A stretch of DNA of 64,000 nt from Actinoplanes sp. M2I2 (lineage in GTDB: Bacteria > Actinomycetota > Actinomycetes > Mycobacteriales > Micromonosporaceae): assembly GCF_023544445.1 (NCBI RefSeq), contig NZ_JALPVJ010000004.1, positions 62,001-126,000 of the forward strand, given 5' to 3'. Under the pieces are notes generated by a model. It made no database searches. It was not told the origin of the DNA and saw only the letters and a list, made by a program, of their open reading frames with translations. Shown piece by piece: positions 1 through 9,900 of this stretch (the first letter of the stretch is position 1; every line of letters starts with the position of its first letter). Both the position numbers and the translations under genes were made by a program.

Positions 1-248
1 CCCTGCCCGTACGACGAGACGGCCATGAATTCCATCTCGGTCGACGGGCCGTGGTGGCCCAGCGCGCGGGCGAAGTCGGCCATGAACATGACCGCGCCCT
101 TGAGCACACAGACCAGCAGGATGCCGCCCTCTGCCTCCGCGTGGTCGGCGGAGACCTGCTTCGCCAGCTCGGTGATCTTTTCCCGGATCTGCTCCTCGGA
201 AATGATCACGTGGTCGATGTCGGCGTCGTACCAGGTGCCCTCAGCCAT
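1..248 (-). CDS. hpt: Hypoxanthine phosphoribosyltransferase, N-terminal part (cut by window edge)
   Basis: Only the first 82 or so codons are inside the window; the gene runs off the left edge. Hpt converts hypoxanthine or guanine plus PRPP to IMP or GMP in cytosolic purine salvage. The translation starts MAEGTWYDADIDHV and contains VCVLKGAVMFMADFARAL, the conserved N-terminal strand-helix of bacterial HPRTs. The catalytic PRPP loop is outside the window. It lies 138 bp downstream of tilS on the same strand, the usual actinobacterial tilS-hpt order. The ATG at 248 is the first in-frame start and matches the family N-terminus. Confidence 0.93.
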   Translation of the reverse strand, partial: MAEGTWYDADIDHVIISEEQIREKITELAKQVSADHAEAEGGILLVCVLKGAVMFMADFARALGHHGPSTEMEFMAVSSYGQ

Positions 249-386
249 GGTCCCAGACTGCCGCATGAAGGTTGCGGGCTGTCGCACGGGGCAGCGATCA
301 AGAACCGCGGAACCGCAGGGAATCGGGCGGTTCCGCCCTCGACGCCCGGGAATGCGGACACAGTGAGTGACAACTCTCACAGGATC

Positions 387-1328
387 TCAGGGCACCCGAA
401 CGAGTACGTCCTTCGCACGCGCGACCTTGATGCCGCCCGGGAGATGGACGGCGCCCTGGCCGTGCCACTCGGTGACGAGCGCGTCGAGGGCAGCGACGTG
501 CCGATGCGAAAGCGCACTGCCGGGAGCGCCCAGCTGCCGGACCCACATGTGCAGCACCCGGCGGCGGATCGCCCGGGGAAGGTCGCGGAGGTCGGCGACG
601 CGTACGTCCGCGGCCGAGCCCAGCGCCCGGGCGGCCAGCCGATCCAGCTCCTCGTTGTCGGCCGCGATCAGCTCGGCCGAGCGGGCCAGGTTGGCCACCA
701 CGGCCGGGCCCAGGGCCTCGACCAGCGCCGGCAGGGCCGAGGCCCGCACCCGCGACCGCGCGAAGGCCGGATCGCTGTTGTGCGGGTCCTCCCAGGGCAC
801 GAGACCGAGCGCCGCACACGCCTTGCGCGTGTCGGCCCGCGCGACCTCCAGCAACGGGCGCAGGAAGATCCCCTTGCGGGCCGGCATCCCGGCCAGCCCG
901 CGCGGCCCCGCTCCCCGGGCCAGCGCCAGCAGCACCGTCTCGGCCTGGTCGTCGCGCGTGTGCCCGAGCAGCACAGCCGCGGCGCCGGTCCGTGCCGCCG
1001 CCGCGCTCAGGGCCCCGTATCGCGCCGTCCGCGCGGCCGCCTCGGGCCCACCGGGCAGCCCGGCGACCGACACGGTCTCGACGATCACCGGATCGAAGCC
1101 GGCCGACGACGCCCACCCGGCGACCTCGGTTGCCCGGCCGGCCGACCCGGCCTGCAACCCGTGGTCGACCGTGACCAGCCCGACCGAGCTGCCCACGAAG
1201 CGGGCCGCTGCCGCGAGAGCCAGGGAATCGGCCCCGCCCGAGCACGCCACCAGCACCGGACCGCCGGCCGGGAGCACCCGCCGCACGGCCAGCCGCACCG
1301 CGGCGACAGCGGGCGGGATGCGGGCCAT
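387..1328 (-). CDS. tilS: tRNA(Ile)-lysidine synthase
   Basis: TilS attaches lysine to C34 of the CAU-anticodon tRNA-Ile (forming lysidine) using ATP, so that the tRNA reads AUA. The 313-residue product has the N-type PP-loop ATP pyrophosphatase motif SGGADS at residues 30-35, followed by the family's LLGHTRDDQAET helix and a C-terminal TilS substrate-binding region. The open frame extends further upstream, but the ATG at 1328 gives the family N-terminus. It overlaps the stop codon of the upstream metalloprotease gene by one base (TAATG), which indicates translational coupling. Confidence 0.94.
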   Translation of the reverse strand: MARIPPAVAAVRLAVRRVLPAGGPVLVACSGGADSLALAAAARFVGSSVGLVTVDHGLQAGSAGRATEVAGWASSAGFDPVIVETVSVAGLPGGPEAAARTARYGALSAAAARTGAAAVLLGHTRDDQAETVLLALARGAGPRGLAGMPARKGIFLRPLLEVARADTRKACAALGLVPWEDPHNSDPAFARSRVRASALPALVEALGPAVVANLARSAELIAADNEELDRLAARALGSAADVRVADLRDLPRAIRRRVLHMWVRQLGAPGSALSHRHVAALDALVTEWHGQGAVHLPGGIKVARAKDVLVRVP

Positions 1329-2389
1329 TACCCGCCGATCGCCGGCTGCGGGCCGTGCACCCGGGCCACCCAGGCGTCCGGGTCGCCGAGCTCGTCGAGC
1401 CGCGGCAGGGTCAGCGGCGAGTCGAAGATCTTGTTGAAGCCGGTCATGCCGACCCGCTCGACCACGCCGTGGACGAACTTGCGGCCCTCGGCGTACTGCC
1501 GCATCTTGACCTCGATGCCGAGCAGGCGACGGACCGCCTTCTCCAGCGGGTTGCCGCTCTCGCGACGCCGGTTGAACTTGGACCGGATCGACTCGACGCT
1601 CGGGATCACGTCGGGGCCGACGCCGTCCATCACGAACTCGGCGTGACCCTCGAGCAGGGTCATCAGCGCGGTCAGCCGGTCGAGCACCGCCTTCTGTCCC
1701 GGGGTCTGCACGATGTCGAGCACCGACGAGCGGCTTTCCGGGTCGCGCAGCGCGTCGGACAGCGTGGCCACCCCGCGGCGCATGCGCTCGAGGATGTGCT
1801 CGGTGCTCTGGGAGGCGTCGACGAACGCCTGCACCTCGCCCAGGAAATAGCCGCGCATCCACGGGACGGCGGTGAACTGGGTGCGGTGGGTGACCTCGTG
1901 CAGGCAGACCCAGAGCCGGAAGTCGCGCGAGTCGGCGCCCAGCTTGCGCTCGACCTCGACGATGTTGGGCGCGTTGAGCAGCAACTGGCCGGGGTTGCTG
2001 GAGAAGACCTCGTACTGCCCGAGCACGCGGCCGGAGAGGTAGGCCAGGATCGTGCCGGCCTGCACACCGGTGACCCGGGAGCCGATCGCGTCGGCCAGCC
2101 CGCTCGGCTGCTTGTCGCCGGAGAGCCGGCTGACCAGCGGGATGATCACCTGTTTGAGGCCCTCGATGTTGACCGCGGCCCAGTCCTTGCGGTCGACCAC
2201 CCGCACCGGCGGCACTTCGACCTGCGAGGTGAGTCCCGTGTAGGCGGCGACGTGGCCGGCCGCCTCGTCGGTGAGATCACGCAGCTCGGACACCACCGCC
2301 ATCGCGTCCTCGTAAGAGACCGCGGGGCCCGATTTCGACAGCGCGCCGGCGGTGGCGGCGGCCAGATCCCAGTCAACGAACTGCGCCAT
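1328..2389 (-). CDS. Zincin-like metallopeptidase (DUF2342 / 'coenzyme F420 biosynthesis-associated' family)
   Basis: This 353-residue cytosolic protein belongs to the actinobacterial Zincin_2/DUF2342 family. The zinc-binding helix HEVTH is at residues 164-168 within LWVCLHEVTHRTQF. The biological substrate of the family is not known; the F420-associated label is a phylogenetic-profile name and not a demonstrated role. The start is taken at the ATG at 2389 (MAQFVDWDLA) and not at an earlier in-frame start, because the family begins here and because a TACGGT box lies 7 nt before it, suggesting a leaderless transcript. It heads a coupled pair with tilS, and dacB lies upstream, a widely conserved order. 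Confidence 0.88.
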   Translation of the reverse strand: MAQFVDWDLAAATAGALSKSGPAVSYEDAMAVVSELRDLTDEAAGHVAAYTGLTSQVEVPPVRVVDRKDWAAVNIEGLKQVIIPLVSRLSGDKQPSGLADAIGSRVTGVQAGTILAYLSGRVLGQYEVFSSNPGQLLLNAPNIVEVERKLGADSRDFRLWVCLHEVTHRTQFTAVPWMRGYFLGEVQAFVDASQSTEHILERMRRGVATLSDALRDPESRSSVLDIVQTPGQKAVLDRLTALMTLLEGHAEFVMDGVGPDVIPSVESIRSKFNRRRESGNPLEKAVRRLLGIEVKMRQYAEGRKFVHGVVERVGMTGFNKIFDSPLTLPRLDELGDPDAWVARVHGPQPAIGG

Positions 2390-2396
2390 GCCCACC

Positions 2397-2402
2397 ACCG
2401 TA
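2397..2402 (-). promoter_or_regulatory. Candidate -10 box (TACGGT), leaderless start of the zincin gene
   Basis: TACGGT on the minus strand ends 7 nt before the ATG at 2389, so transcription would begin at or next to the start codon. No purine-rich ribosome binding site precedes this ATG. Confidence 0.45.
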
Positions 2403-2442
2403 CCCGCGGAAATCCAGCCCACCCTCCGGTGGAACCCTGAGA

Positions 2443-4566
2443 TCAGCAGCCGCAGGAGACGAGCTTGGTGGCCACCGCGTCGAGGGCGGCGCGCCCGGTC
2501 AGGGCGCTGCCCGAGCCGCTCGCCATGATCGCGAAGACCAGCAGCCGGCCGTCGGCCGTGGTGAGCGTTCCGGCCATCGTGTTGACCCCGCTCAGCGTGC
2601 CGGTCTTGGCCCGCACCACGCCCTGGCCGCGCTGGTGGGGCGCCGGCGAGACGAACCGCTTGACCATGGTCCCCGACCAGCCCGCCACCGGCAGACCGCC
2701 GAAGAGCGACGACAGGGCCGGCTGCCGCCCCGACGCGGCCAGCGCGAGCAGCTGGGTGAGCATGGTCGGGCTGATCCCGTTGTTGCGCGACAGCCCGCTC
2801 GCGTCGTACAGGTCGGCCTCGTCCGACGGCAGCCCGAGACCGCGCATCCGGGCGACGATCGCCTCGGTGGCGTCGTCGAACGTGCCCGGCTTGCCGTCGG
2901 CGATCGCGACCTGCCGGCTCAGCGCCTCGGCCGCGGTGTTGTCGCTCTGCTCGAGCATCCAGTCGGTGAGCTGCACCATGGGCGGCGACTGCACGACGCC
3001 GAGCTGCTGCCCCGGCGCGAGACCGGCCGCGGCGCCCGAGGGCGGGGCCGGAGCCGCCGCCGGCGCCTTGCCCTTGCGCACGGCCGACGACGGCAGGCCC
3101 AGCATCTTGGCGAACGCCTTGGCCGCCGCGTCGGCCGGATCGGACGATCGCGGGTCACCACCGAACTCGTTGTGGATCGGCCGGATCCGGCCCGCGTTCA
3201 CCATCAGCGCCTGGATGCGCGACACCTGGCCGTAGGTGATGTCCGTCGAGTCCCATCCCTTGGCGGTCTCGGGGCCGCTGAACAGGGACGTGTCATACCG
3301 CAGAAGGGCCGGCCGGGTCGCCCCGAGCGACTTCTTGACCTGGGCCGCGAGCAGATCGAGCCGGGCCGCCCCGGGGAAGAGCCGGTTCCTCGTCGTCGAC
3401 AGCGTCGGGTCGCCCCCGCCGATCAGCACCACCTCGCCCGGCGCGGCGCCGGCCACGACCCGCGTGCTCAACCGGTAGGACGGCCCGCGCGCGTCGAGCA
3501 CGGCCGCCGCGGTCAGCAGCTTCGTCGTCGAGGCGGGCGTGGTCATGGTGTCGGCGTTGCGGGCGTAGAGGACGTCACCCGAAGCCACGTCGAGCACCGC
3601 GACGTGCACCTTGGTGCCGAGCGCGGCCGATTTCACCAGTGGATCGATCGCTCGGGTCACGCCCTGCGCGCTCGGCGCCGAACCGCCGCCGGCGGCCGCG
3701 GCGAGCACCGGGGTCGGTGACGGGTCCGGGGTCGTCGGCGCGGGTGCGGGCGTGGGCGTGCTCGCCGGTGCGGCCGAGAGCCAGCGGTCGACCGGTCCCG
3801 GCCGCACCAGCCCGACCACTCCGGCCGCCAGCACCAGAGCAACGACGACCGAGAGAGCCCAGATCCATCGCGTACGGGAGGAGCTCCCGGTCGCCGCAGC
3901 CGGGCCGCCACCGTCGTCGGGCCCGGCGGGCCCGCCGGCGACCTGCCCGGGGCTCCCGCCGGCCGGAACCGACGGCGCCGGTCCGCTCGCCGGCGACAGG
4001 GGACGCACGTTGTTCGACGGCACCGGGTTCCGCGCCACCGGCTTCTGCGGCACGTTGGTCTGCGGCACGTTGGTCTGCGGCACGTTGGTCTGCGGCACGT
4101 TGTTGAGCGGGACGGAGGCTCGTCCGTAACTGCCGCCGGTGGCGTCGGCCGGGCTCGCACTGCCGCCGGGAGGCGCGGAAAGGTCACGCGTCCTCTGACC
4201 GCCGGAATTGTCGGAATCCGGGCCAGACGTCTGCGGCTGCATCAGCCGATTTTCCGGCTCGAGCGGGTCGATGGGCGACGATTGCCCCGATCGTGCCCCG
4301 ACTTCCTCCGGAATCTGTGCCCGACCAGGCATCGACGCCGGCCGAACGGATGGCGCCGGCCCGGTCGTCCGATCGCCCTCCCCGGCCTGTTCGGGTGATT
4401 GCCGGGGCGGTTGTGGCCGCGCGTGAGCCCTGAGGTCGACGGTCCCGTCCGCTTGCGGCGAAGCACCACCGGCCGGGTGGTCGCCCGGGTTACCGTTTCC
4501 GGGGCCCTGGCGCGACTCGGACACGCCGTCGTATCCGGGACTGTCGTGTGAATCTTGCCTCCTCAC
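2443..4566 (-). CDS. dacB: D-alanyl-D-alanine carboxypeptidase/endopeptidase (S13, PBP4-type) with long disordered N-terminus
   Basis: This 707-residue penicillin-binding protein trims or cleaves peptidoglycan peptides outside the membrane. The first ~230 residues are Pro/Gly/Ser-rich and cytosolic, and include a perfect NVPQT-type five-residue tandem repeat. A single membrane segment (IWALSVVVALVLAAGVVGLV) lies near residues 233-255. The S13 domain follows, with the active-site STTK around 345, the SRNNG (SxN) motif around 593 and KTG around 652. The GTG at 4566 is preceded by a strong AGGAGGGG ribosome binding site. The N-terminal half is much longer than the usual ~450-residue family size; the catalytic part is complete. 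Neighbours are the conserved zincin-tilS pair downstream and divergent ppa. Confidence 0.92.
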   Translation of the reverse strand: MRRQDSHDSPGYDGVSESRQGPGNGNPGDHPAGGASPQADGTVDLRAHARPQPPRQSPEQAGEGDRTTGPAPSVRPASMPGRAQIPEEVGARSGQSSPIDPLEPENRLMQPQTSGPDSDNSGGQRTRDLSAPPGGSASPADATGGSYGRASVPLNNVPQTNVPQTNVPQTNVPQKPVARNPVPSNNVRPLSPASGPAPSVPAGGSPGQVAGGPAGPDDGGGPAAATGSSSRTRWIWALSVVVALVLAAGVVGLVRPGPVDRWLSAAPASTPTPAPAPTTPDPSPTPVLAAAAGGGSAPSAQGVTRAIDPLVKSAALGTKVHVAVLDVASGDVLYARNADTMTTPASTTKLLTAAAVLDARGPSYRLSTRVVAGAAPGEVVLIGGGDPTLSTTRNRLFPGAARLDLLAAQVKKSLGATRPALLRYDTSLFSGPETAKGWDSTDITYGQVSRIQALMVNAGRIRPIHNEFGGDPRSSDPADAAAKAFAKMLGLPSSAVRKGKAPAAAPAPPSGAAAGLAPGQQLGVVQSPPMVQLTDWMLEQSDNTAAEALSRQVAIADGKPGTFDDATEAIVARMRGLGLPSDEADLYDASGLSRNNGISPTMLTQLLALAASGRQPALSSLFGGLPVAGWSGTMVKRFVSPAPHQRGQGVVRAKTGTLSGVNTMAGTLTTADGRLLVFAIMASGSGSALTGRAALDAVATKLVSCGC
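4045..4104. repeat. 15-bp in-frame tandem repeat in dacB (about four copies)
   Basis: TGCGGCACGTTGGTC repeats with a 15-bp period at 4045, 4060, 4075 and 4090, with slight decay at the ends. It encodes repeated Asn-Val-Pro-Gln-Thr in the disordered cytosolic tail of the PBP. The copies are nearly identical at the DNA level, so the expansion is recent. Confidence 0.9.
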
Positions 4567-4710
4567 GAGCCCCTCCTAGAGCACGGCGTACGACTTAGGG
4601 GAGACTAGCGACATCCGGCACACCGACGCGCGCGGATCCTGTCGGCCGTCCCATGGCCGCAGTGTTCTCGCCCGGACCGGCATCTGAAAAGCGGGCGAAC
4701 AAGGGAGCGC

Positions 4711-5217
4711 ATGATGGATTTCGACGTAGTGGTTGAGATCCCCAAGGGCCACCGCAACAAGTACGAGGTCGACCACAAGACTGGTCGCATCCGCCTCGAC
4801 CGGACGCTGTTCACCTCGACGCAGTATCCGGCCGACTACGGCTTCATCGAAGGCACCCTGGGCCAGGACGGCGACCCGCTCGACGCGCTCGTGCTGATCC
4901 AGGAGCCGACCTTCCCCGGCTGCCTGGTGCGGGCCCGGGCGATCGGCATGTACCGGATGAGCGACGAGAAGGGCCGCGACGACAAGGTCCTCTGCGTCCC
5001 GTTCGAGGACCCGCGTCAGGAGCACCTGCGCGACATCCACCACCTGGGCGAGTTCGACCGGATGGAGATCCAGCACTTCTTCACGGTCTACAAGGACCTC
5101 GAGCCGGGCAAGTCGGTCGAGGGCGCGACCTGGACCGGCCGGGTCGAGGCCGAGGAGGAGATCCGGGCCTCGTTCAAGCGGGCCGAGGCGGCCGAGGCCG
5201 AGGGCCACGAGCACTGA
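4711..5217 (+). CDS. ppa: Inorganic pyrophosphatase (family I)
   Basis: This soluble enzyme hydrolyses pyrophosphate to two phosphates, pulling biosynthetic reactions forward. The 168-residue length and the motifs [20 protein letters not shown] (metal-binding Asp cluster) and [11 protein letters not shown] are those of bacterial family I hexameric enzymes. The AAGGGAG ribosome binding site precedes ATGATG; either Met may be used. The gene is divergent from dacB and followed by a strong hairpin terminator. The C-terminus has an Ala/Glu-rich helix common in actinobacterial homologues. Confidence 0.97.
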   Translation: MMDFDVVVEIPKGHRNKYEVDHKTGRIRLDRTLFTSTQYPADYGFIEGTLGQDGDPLDALVLIQEPTFPGCLVRARAIGMYRMSDEKGRDDKVLCVPFEDPRQEHLRDIHHLGEFDRMEIQHFFTVYKDLEPGKSVEGATWTGRVEAEEEIRASFKRAEAAEAEGHEH

Positions 5218-5283
5218 TCTGATCCCAGCTCAGCCGCGCCCCGCCGTCGCCCGCCGACGTCGCGCGGCCAGTACGTTCCCGCA

Positions 5284-5320
5284 CGCGCGGGCGGCTTCCG
5301 GCCGCCCGCGCGCTGCTTTT
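5284..5320 (+). terminator. Rho-independent terminator after ppa
   Basis: A perfect 12-bp GC stem (5284-5295 with 5301-5312), a five-base loop TTCCG, and a CTGCTTTT tail. It lies between the converging ends of ppa and eccD and could serve both. Confidence 0.85.
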
Positions 5321-5342
5321 AGCTGCGTTGCCTCCTGCGCCG

Positions 5343-6779
5343 TCACGTCAGGCTGATGTCGCCCACGGCGTCGTAGAGGCCGACGACCGCGCAGGCCACC
5401 GGGATCACCGCCACGACCACGAGCGTGTCGAGCAGATCGGCGGCCCGGCCCAGGTAGGGCGAGGGCGGCTTGCGGGAGTACGTCGCGCCCGCCACCACCG
5501 TGACCAGCGCCAGCACCAGCGCCGCCCCGGTCACCCCGAGCAGCAACGACGCGTTCGCGCCGCGCAGCAGATCCACGCCGAGCGCGGCCACCCCGGCCAG
5601 GCCGCCCACGACCAGCGGCACGCGCTGCCGCAGGGTGATGAAGAGCCGCGAGCGCAGCAGCAACGCGGCCGCCGAGACCGCGATCAGGATGCGCGCCGAG
5701 AGGGTGCCCGCGACGGCCAGGACGGCGAACGCGGCCGCGGCCAGCCCGGCGTGCCCGAGCAGCATGCCGGCCAGCAGTTCCTCGGTGCGGGTCACGGCGG
5801 CGAAGACGGTGGCCCGGTCGGGGCGTTCCCGGGCGGCGTCGAGCGCGCCCGCCGGGCCGGTGGCGGTGAAGCCCTCGGCCGCCTCGGCCCCGGTGGGCAG
5901 GGTGACCGGCGGCGTGGGCATCTTGCCGAACCGGATGGCCAGCAGCGGCAGCGCGCCGATGCCGCAGACCAGGATCGAGAGCAGCACCGCGGCCGAGCCG
6001 GCGGCCGTGGTCACCATGCTGACCAGGGCGGTGATCGCGCCGAGCAGGCCGGCCACGGCGCCGGCCGTGAACAGCCGCAACCGGGCCGCCACCCCGACCC
6101 CGCCGAGCGCCGCGATCAGCAGCAGGGCGACCGACCCGGCCAGCAGCTCGGGGCCGCCCAGCCAGGGCAGCAGCCCGAGGACACCGACCCGGTCGCCGGT
6201 GGCGACGGCGACCGCGCCGCCGGCGAAGGCGAAGGGCATCGCATAGGCGCCGAGGGCCGCACCCGCGCGGGCGTCGCCGTACGCCCGGGAAGCGGTCACC
6301 CCGGCCAGGGCGAGCAGCACCGCGAGCCCGAGCCCGGCGAAGGCCGCACCGCCCCAGCCGGGGCCGGCGGCGAGGACCGCGAGCAGTCCCACGGCGAGCA
6401 GGACACCGGCGCCGACCAGGGTGGCCGTGCGGGTGGAGGCGGGCGTCCAGGCGCTGCCGCGCCGGCGCGCGCCCTCGGCGATGGCCTCGACCACGTCGTC
6501 GTACTCGAGCTCGGGCCACTCGTCGTGGGCCGGCACGAGGTGGAGGATCTCGCCGTCGCGCACCCCTTGCGGAAAAAGACCCTGAGCCGGGGCCAGCGCG
6601 ACGCCGTCGGTGCGCCGCAACACCCAGCCACCATGTTTCTCACCGTCGTCGGCGAGCCCCTCGCCCGCGTGCCGCAGCACCTCGGGCAGCAGCTCGGCCA
6701 GCGGCACGTGCTCGGGCAGGGCAACGTCGATGCGGCGCTGCGGCGCGCTGATGGTCACCCGCGCCAGACCGATGCTCAT
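5343..6779 (-). CDS. eccD: Type VII secretion integral membrane protein EccD
   Basis: EccD forms the membrane pore vestibule of type VII (ESX) secretion machines. The 478-residue product has a ubiquitin-like (YukD) N-terminal domain of about 85 residues with LPEHVPLAELLPEVLRHAG, a charged linker (PELEYDDVVEAI), then about eleven hydrophobic membrane helices to the C-terminus. The ATG at 6779 has a GGGAGGCG ribosome binding site; the frame extends upstream but without family similarity. The gene is divergent from eccC, 161 bp away. No eccB, eccE or WXG100 substrate gene is nearby. Confidence 0.87.
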   Translation of the reverse strand: MSIGLARVTISAPQRRIDVALPEHVPLAELLPEVLRHAGEGLADDGEKHGGWVLRRTDGVALAPAQGLFPQGVRDGEILHLVPAHDEWPELEYDDVVEAIAEGARRRGSAWTPASTRTATLVGAGVLLAVGLLAVLAAGPGWGGAAFAGLGLAVLLALAGVTASRAYGDARAGAALGAYAMPFAFAGGAVAVATGDRVGVLGLLPWLGGPELLAGSVALLLIAALGGVGVAARLRLFTAGAVAGLLGAITALVSMVTTAAGSAAVLLSILVCGIGALPLLAIRFGKMPTPPVTLPTGAEAAEGFTATGPAGALDAARERPDRATVFAAVTRTEELLAGMLLGHAGLAAAAFAVLAVAGTLSARILIAVSAAALLLRSRLFITLRQRVPLVVGGLAGVAALGVDLLRGANASLLLGVTGAALVLALVTVVAGATYSRKPPSPYLGRAADLLDTLVVVAVIPVACAVVGLYDAVGDISLT

Positions 6780-6940
6780 GGATCGCCTCCCCGTCGCGGG
6801 CCGCAGCAGAGATCGAAGATGACGAGGCTGCGGACGCGAGCAGACTTTACCTACCATGGGGCCGACGCGACGTCCGGCAACGGCGTGGCGCACAGGGAGT
6901 GACCATCACACCCTTGTGGACGAAAGGGACAAGACGCGGC

Positions 6941-9900
6941 ATGAGCACGGTGGTGATCAAACGGTCGGCCCGGCGACCCGCGCCGGAGATTCCGACCGGG
7001 GAGATCGCGGTCGAGCCGCCGCCCGAGATCCCGCAGGCCACGGGCGGCCGCTGGCAGCAGGCGGTGATGGCGCTGCCGATGCTGGGCGGCTCGGCCGCGA
7101 TGGCGATGATGATGGGCCGGGGCAGCGGCGGCGCGTTCTCCTATGTGATCGGTGGCCTCTTCGGCATCTCCTCGATCGCGATGCTGGCGACCAGCTTCAG
7201 CTCGAGCGGCTCCCCCAAGAAGGCGGAGATGATGGCGGCCCGCCGCGAATATCTGCGCCATCTCTCCGGGCTGCGCAAACGTGTTCGCGAGACGGCCCGC
7301 AAGCAGCGCGTCGGGCTGCTCTACCGCCATCCCGACCCCGGCAAGCTGTGGTCGACGGCCGGCAGCCACCGGGTGTGGGAGCGCCGCACCGGCGACCCCG
7401 ACTTCGGCGTCGTCCGGCTCGCGGTCGGACCGCAGACGCTGGCGACTCCTCTGCTGCCACCGGTGACCCGCCCGCTCGACGAGTTGGAGCCGATGACCGC
7501 GGGCGCCCTGCGCCGTTTCCTCGACGCGTACTCGGTGGTGCCCGATCTGCCGGTGGCCGCGTCGCTGCGCGGGTTCGCCCGGGTCTTCCTGCGCGGCAGC
7601 GGAGCCGGCACCGATCAGGACGTACGCGGTCTGAGCCGGGCGGTGATCGCCCAGCTGGCCACGTTCCACGCGCCCGACGACCTGATCGTCGCCGTCTGCG
7701 CCGGGCCCGAACGGCGCTCGTCGTGGGAGTGGGTCAAGTGGCTGCCGCACAACCTGCACCCGGCACGCACCGACGCGCTCGGCCACGTGCGGCTGGTCGC
7801 CAGCACCGGTCCCGAACTGGAGGAACTGCTCGAGGACGTGATCGGCAACCGGCCGCGGTTCAACCCGGCCGGCCACAGCGTCAGCACGCCGCACGTCGTG
7901 ATCGTGCTCGACGGCGCCGACCTGCGGGGCGCCACCCAGCTCGACGACGGCATCGACGGCGTGACCGTGCTCGATCTCGACGAGCAGCCGCCGCGGCTGC
8001 TCGACCGGTCGCTGCTGGTGCTCGAGGTGGCCCAGCACGGCGGACGACGGGTGCTCAACACCTACTCCATGGAGCACGAGGCCGAGGTCGGCACGCCCGA
8101 CCGGCTCAGCGTGGAGGAGGCCGAGGCGGTCGCGCGGCGATTGTCCCCGCTGCGGCTGGCCGCAATGTCCAAGTCGTCCGACACCCCGCTGGCCACCGAG
8201 ATGGGGCTGGCCGACCTGCTCGGCATCGGCGAGCCCGACACCTTCAGCGTGGCCCGGGCCTGGTTGCCCCGGCCCAACCGCGACAAGCTGCGGGTGCCGA
8301 TCGGCGTGGGCGCCGACGGGGCGCCGATCGAGCTCGACCTCAAGGAGTCGGCCCAGGACGGCATGGGTCCGCACGGCCTGCTCATCGGGGCCACCGGTTC
8401 GGGTAAGTCGGAGCTGCTGCGCACCCTGGTGCTGGCCCTGGCCACGACGCACTCGTCCGAGATGCTGAACTTCGTCCTCATCGACTTCAAGGGCGGCGCG
8501 ACCTTCGCCTCGCTCGACCGGCTGCCGCACACCGCCGCCGTGATCACCAACCTGGCCGACGAGTTGCCGCTGGTCGACCGCATGGTCGACGCGATCGACG
8601 GCGAGATGATCCGGCGGCAGGAGGTACTGCGCAAGGCCGGCAACTACGCGAGCCTGCGCGACTACGAGAAGGCGCGGGCCGGTGGCGCCGCCCTGCCGCC
8701 CCTGCCGTCGCTGCTGGTGATCTGCGACGAGTTCTCCGAGCTGCTGTCGGCCAAGCCCGACTTCATCGACCTGTTCGTCCAGATCGGACGGCTGGGCCGG
8801 TCGCTCGGCGTGCACCTGCTGCTGGCCAGCCAGCGGCTCGAGGAGGGCCGGCTGCGCGGGCTGGACACCCACCTGTCGTACCGGGTGGGTCTGCGGACCT
8901 TCTCGGCGCTCGAGTCGCGGGCCGTGCTGGGCGTCCCGGACGCCTATGAGCTGCCGCGGTCGCCCGGGCACGGCTACCTCAAGTTCGGCACCGAGCCGCT
9001 GCTGCGCTTCAAGGCGGCGTACGTCTCGGGGCCGATGCTCAGGGCCGGCGCGCGCGCCGCCGCCGGTGGCGCCGGGGCCGACCCGCAGGTGCTGCCCTAC
9101 TCGACGAGGTACGTCCCGGCGCCCGAGCCGGTCGAACCGGTGACGCCGGAGCCCGAGGAGCTCCCGACCGGCGAGAGCGTGCTCGACGTGATGGTCGACC
9201 GCCTCGGCGGGCAGGGACCGCCGGCCCACCAGGTCTGGCTGCCCCCGCTCACCCAGTCGTCGGCGCTCGACGAGCTGCTCGGCCCGGTGGTCGCCGACCC
9301 GGTGCGCGGTCTGACCTTCGCCAACCCCGAGCTGCACGGCGCCCTGCAGGTGCCGATCGCGATGGTCGACAAGCCCCGCGAGCAGGTCCGCGACGTCATG
9401 TGGCTGCAGCTGTCCGGCGCAGCCGGGCACGTGGCGGTGGTCGGTGCGACGCTGAGCGGCAAGTCGACCGCCCTGCGCTCGATGATCTGCGGGCTGGCCC
9501 TCACCCACACCCCGGCCGAGGTGCAGGTCTACTGCCTCGATTTCGGTGGTGGCGGGCTCGGCACGCTGCGCGATCTGCCGCACGTCGGTGGGGTGGCCAG
9601 CCGGCTCGACGCGGTGGGCGTCCGCCGTACGGTGGGTGAGATGTCCACTTTGCTGGCTGAGCGGGAGGCCCGCTTCGCCGCGATGGGGATCGACTCGATG
9701 GCGTCCTACCGTCGCCGCCGGGCCAATCCCGCCAACCCGGGCACCGACACCGACCCGTTCGGCGACGTGTTCCTGGTGATCGACGGCTGGGCCACGCTGC
9801 GCAAGGAGTACGAAGAACTCGAACCGGTCATCACCGACATCGCCACCCGCGGTCTGTCGTACGGCATCCACGTCGTCGCCGGCACCTCGAGATGGATGGA

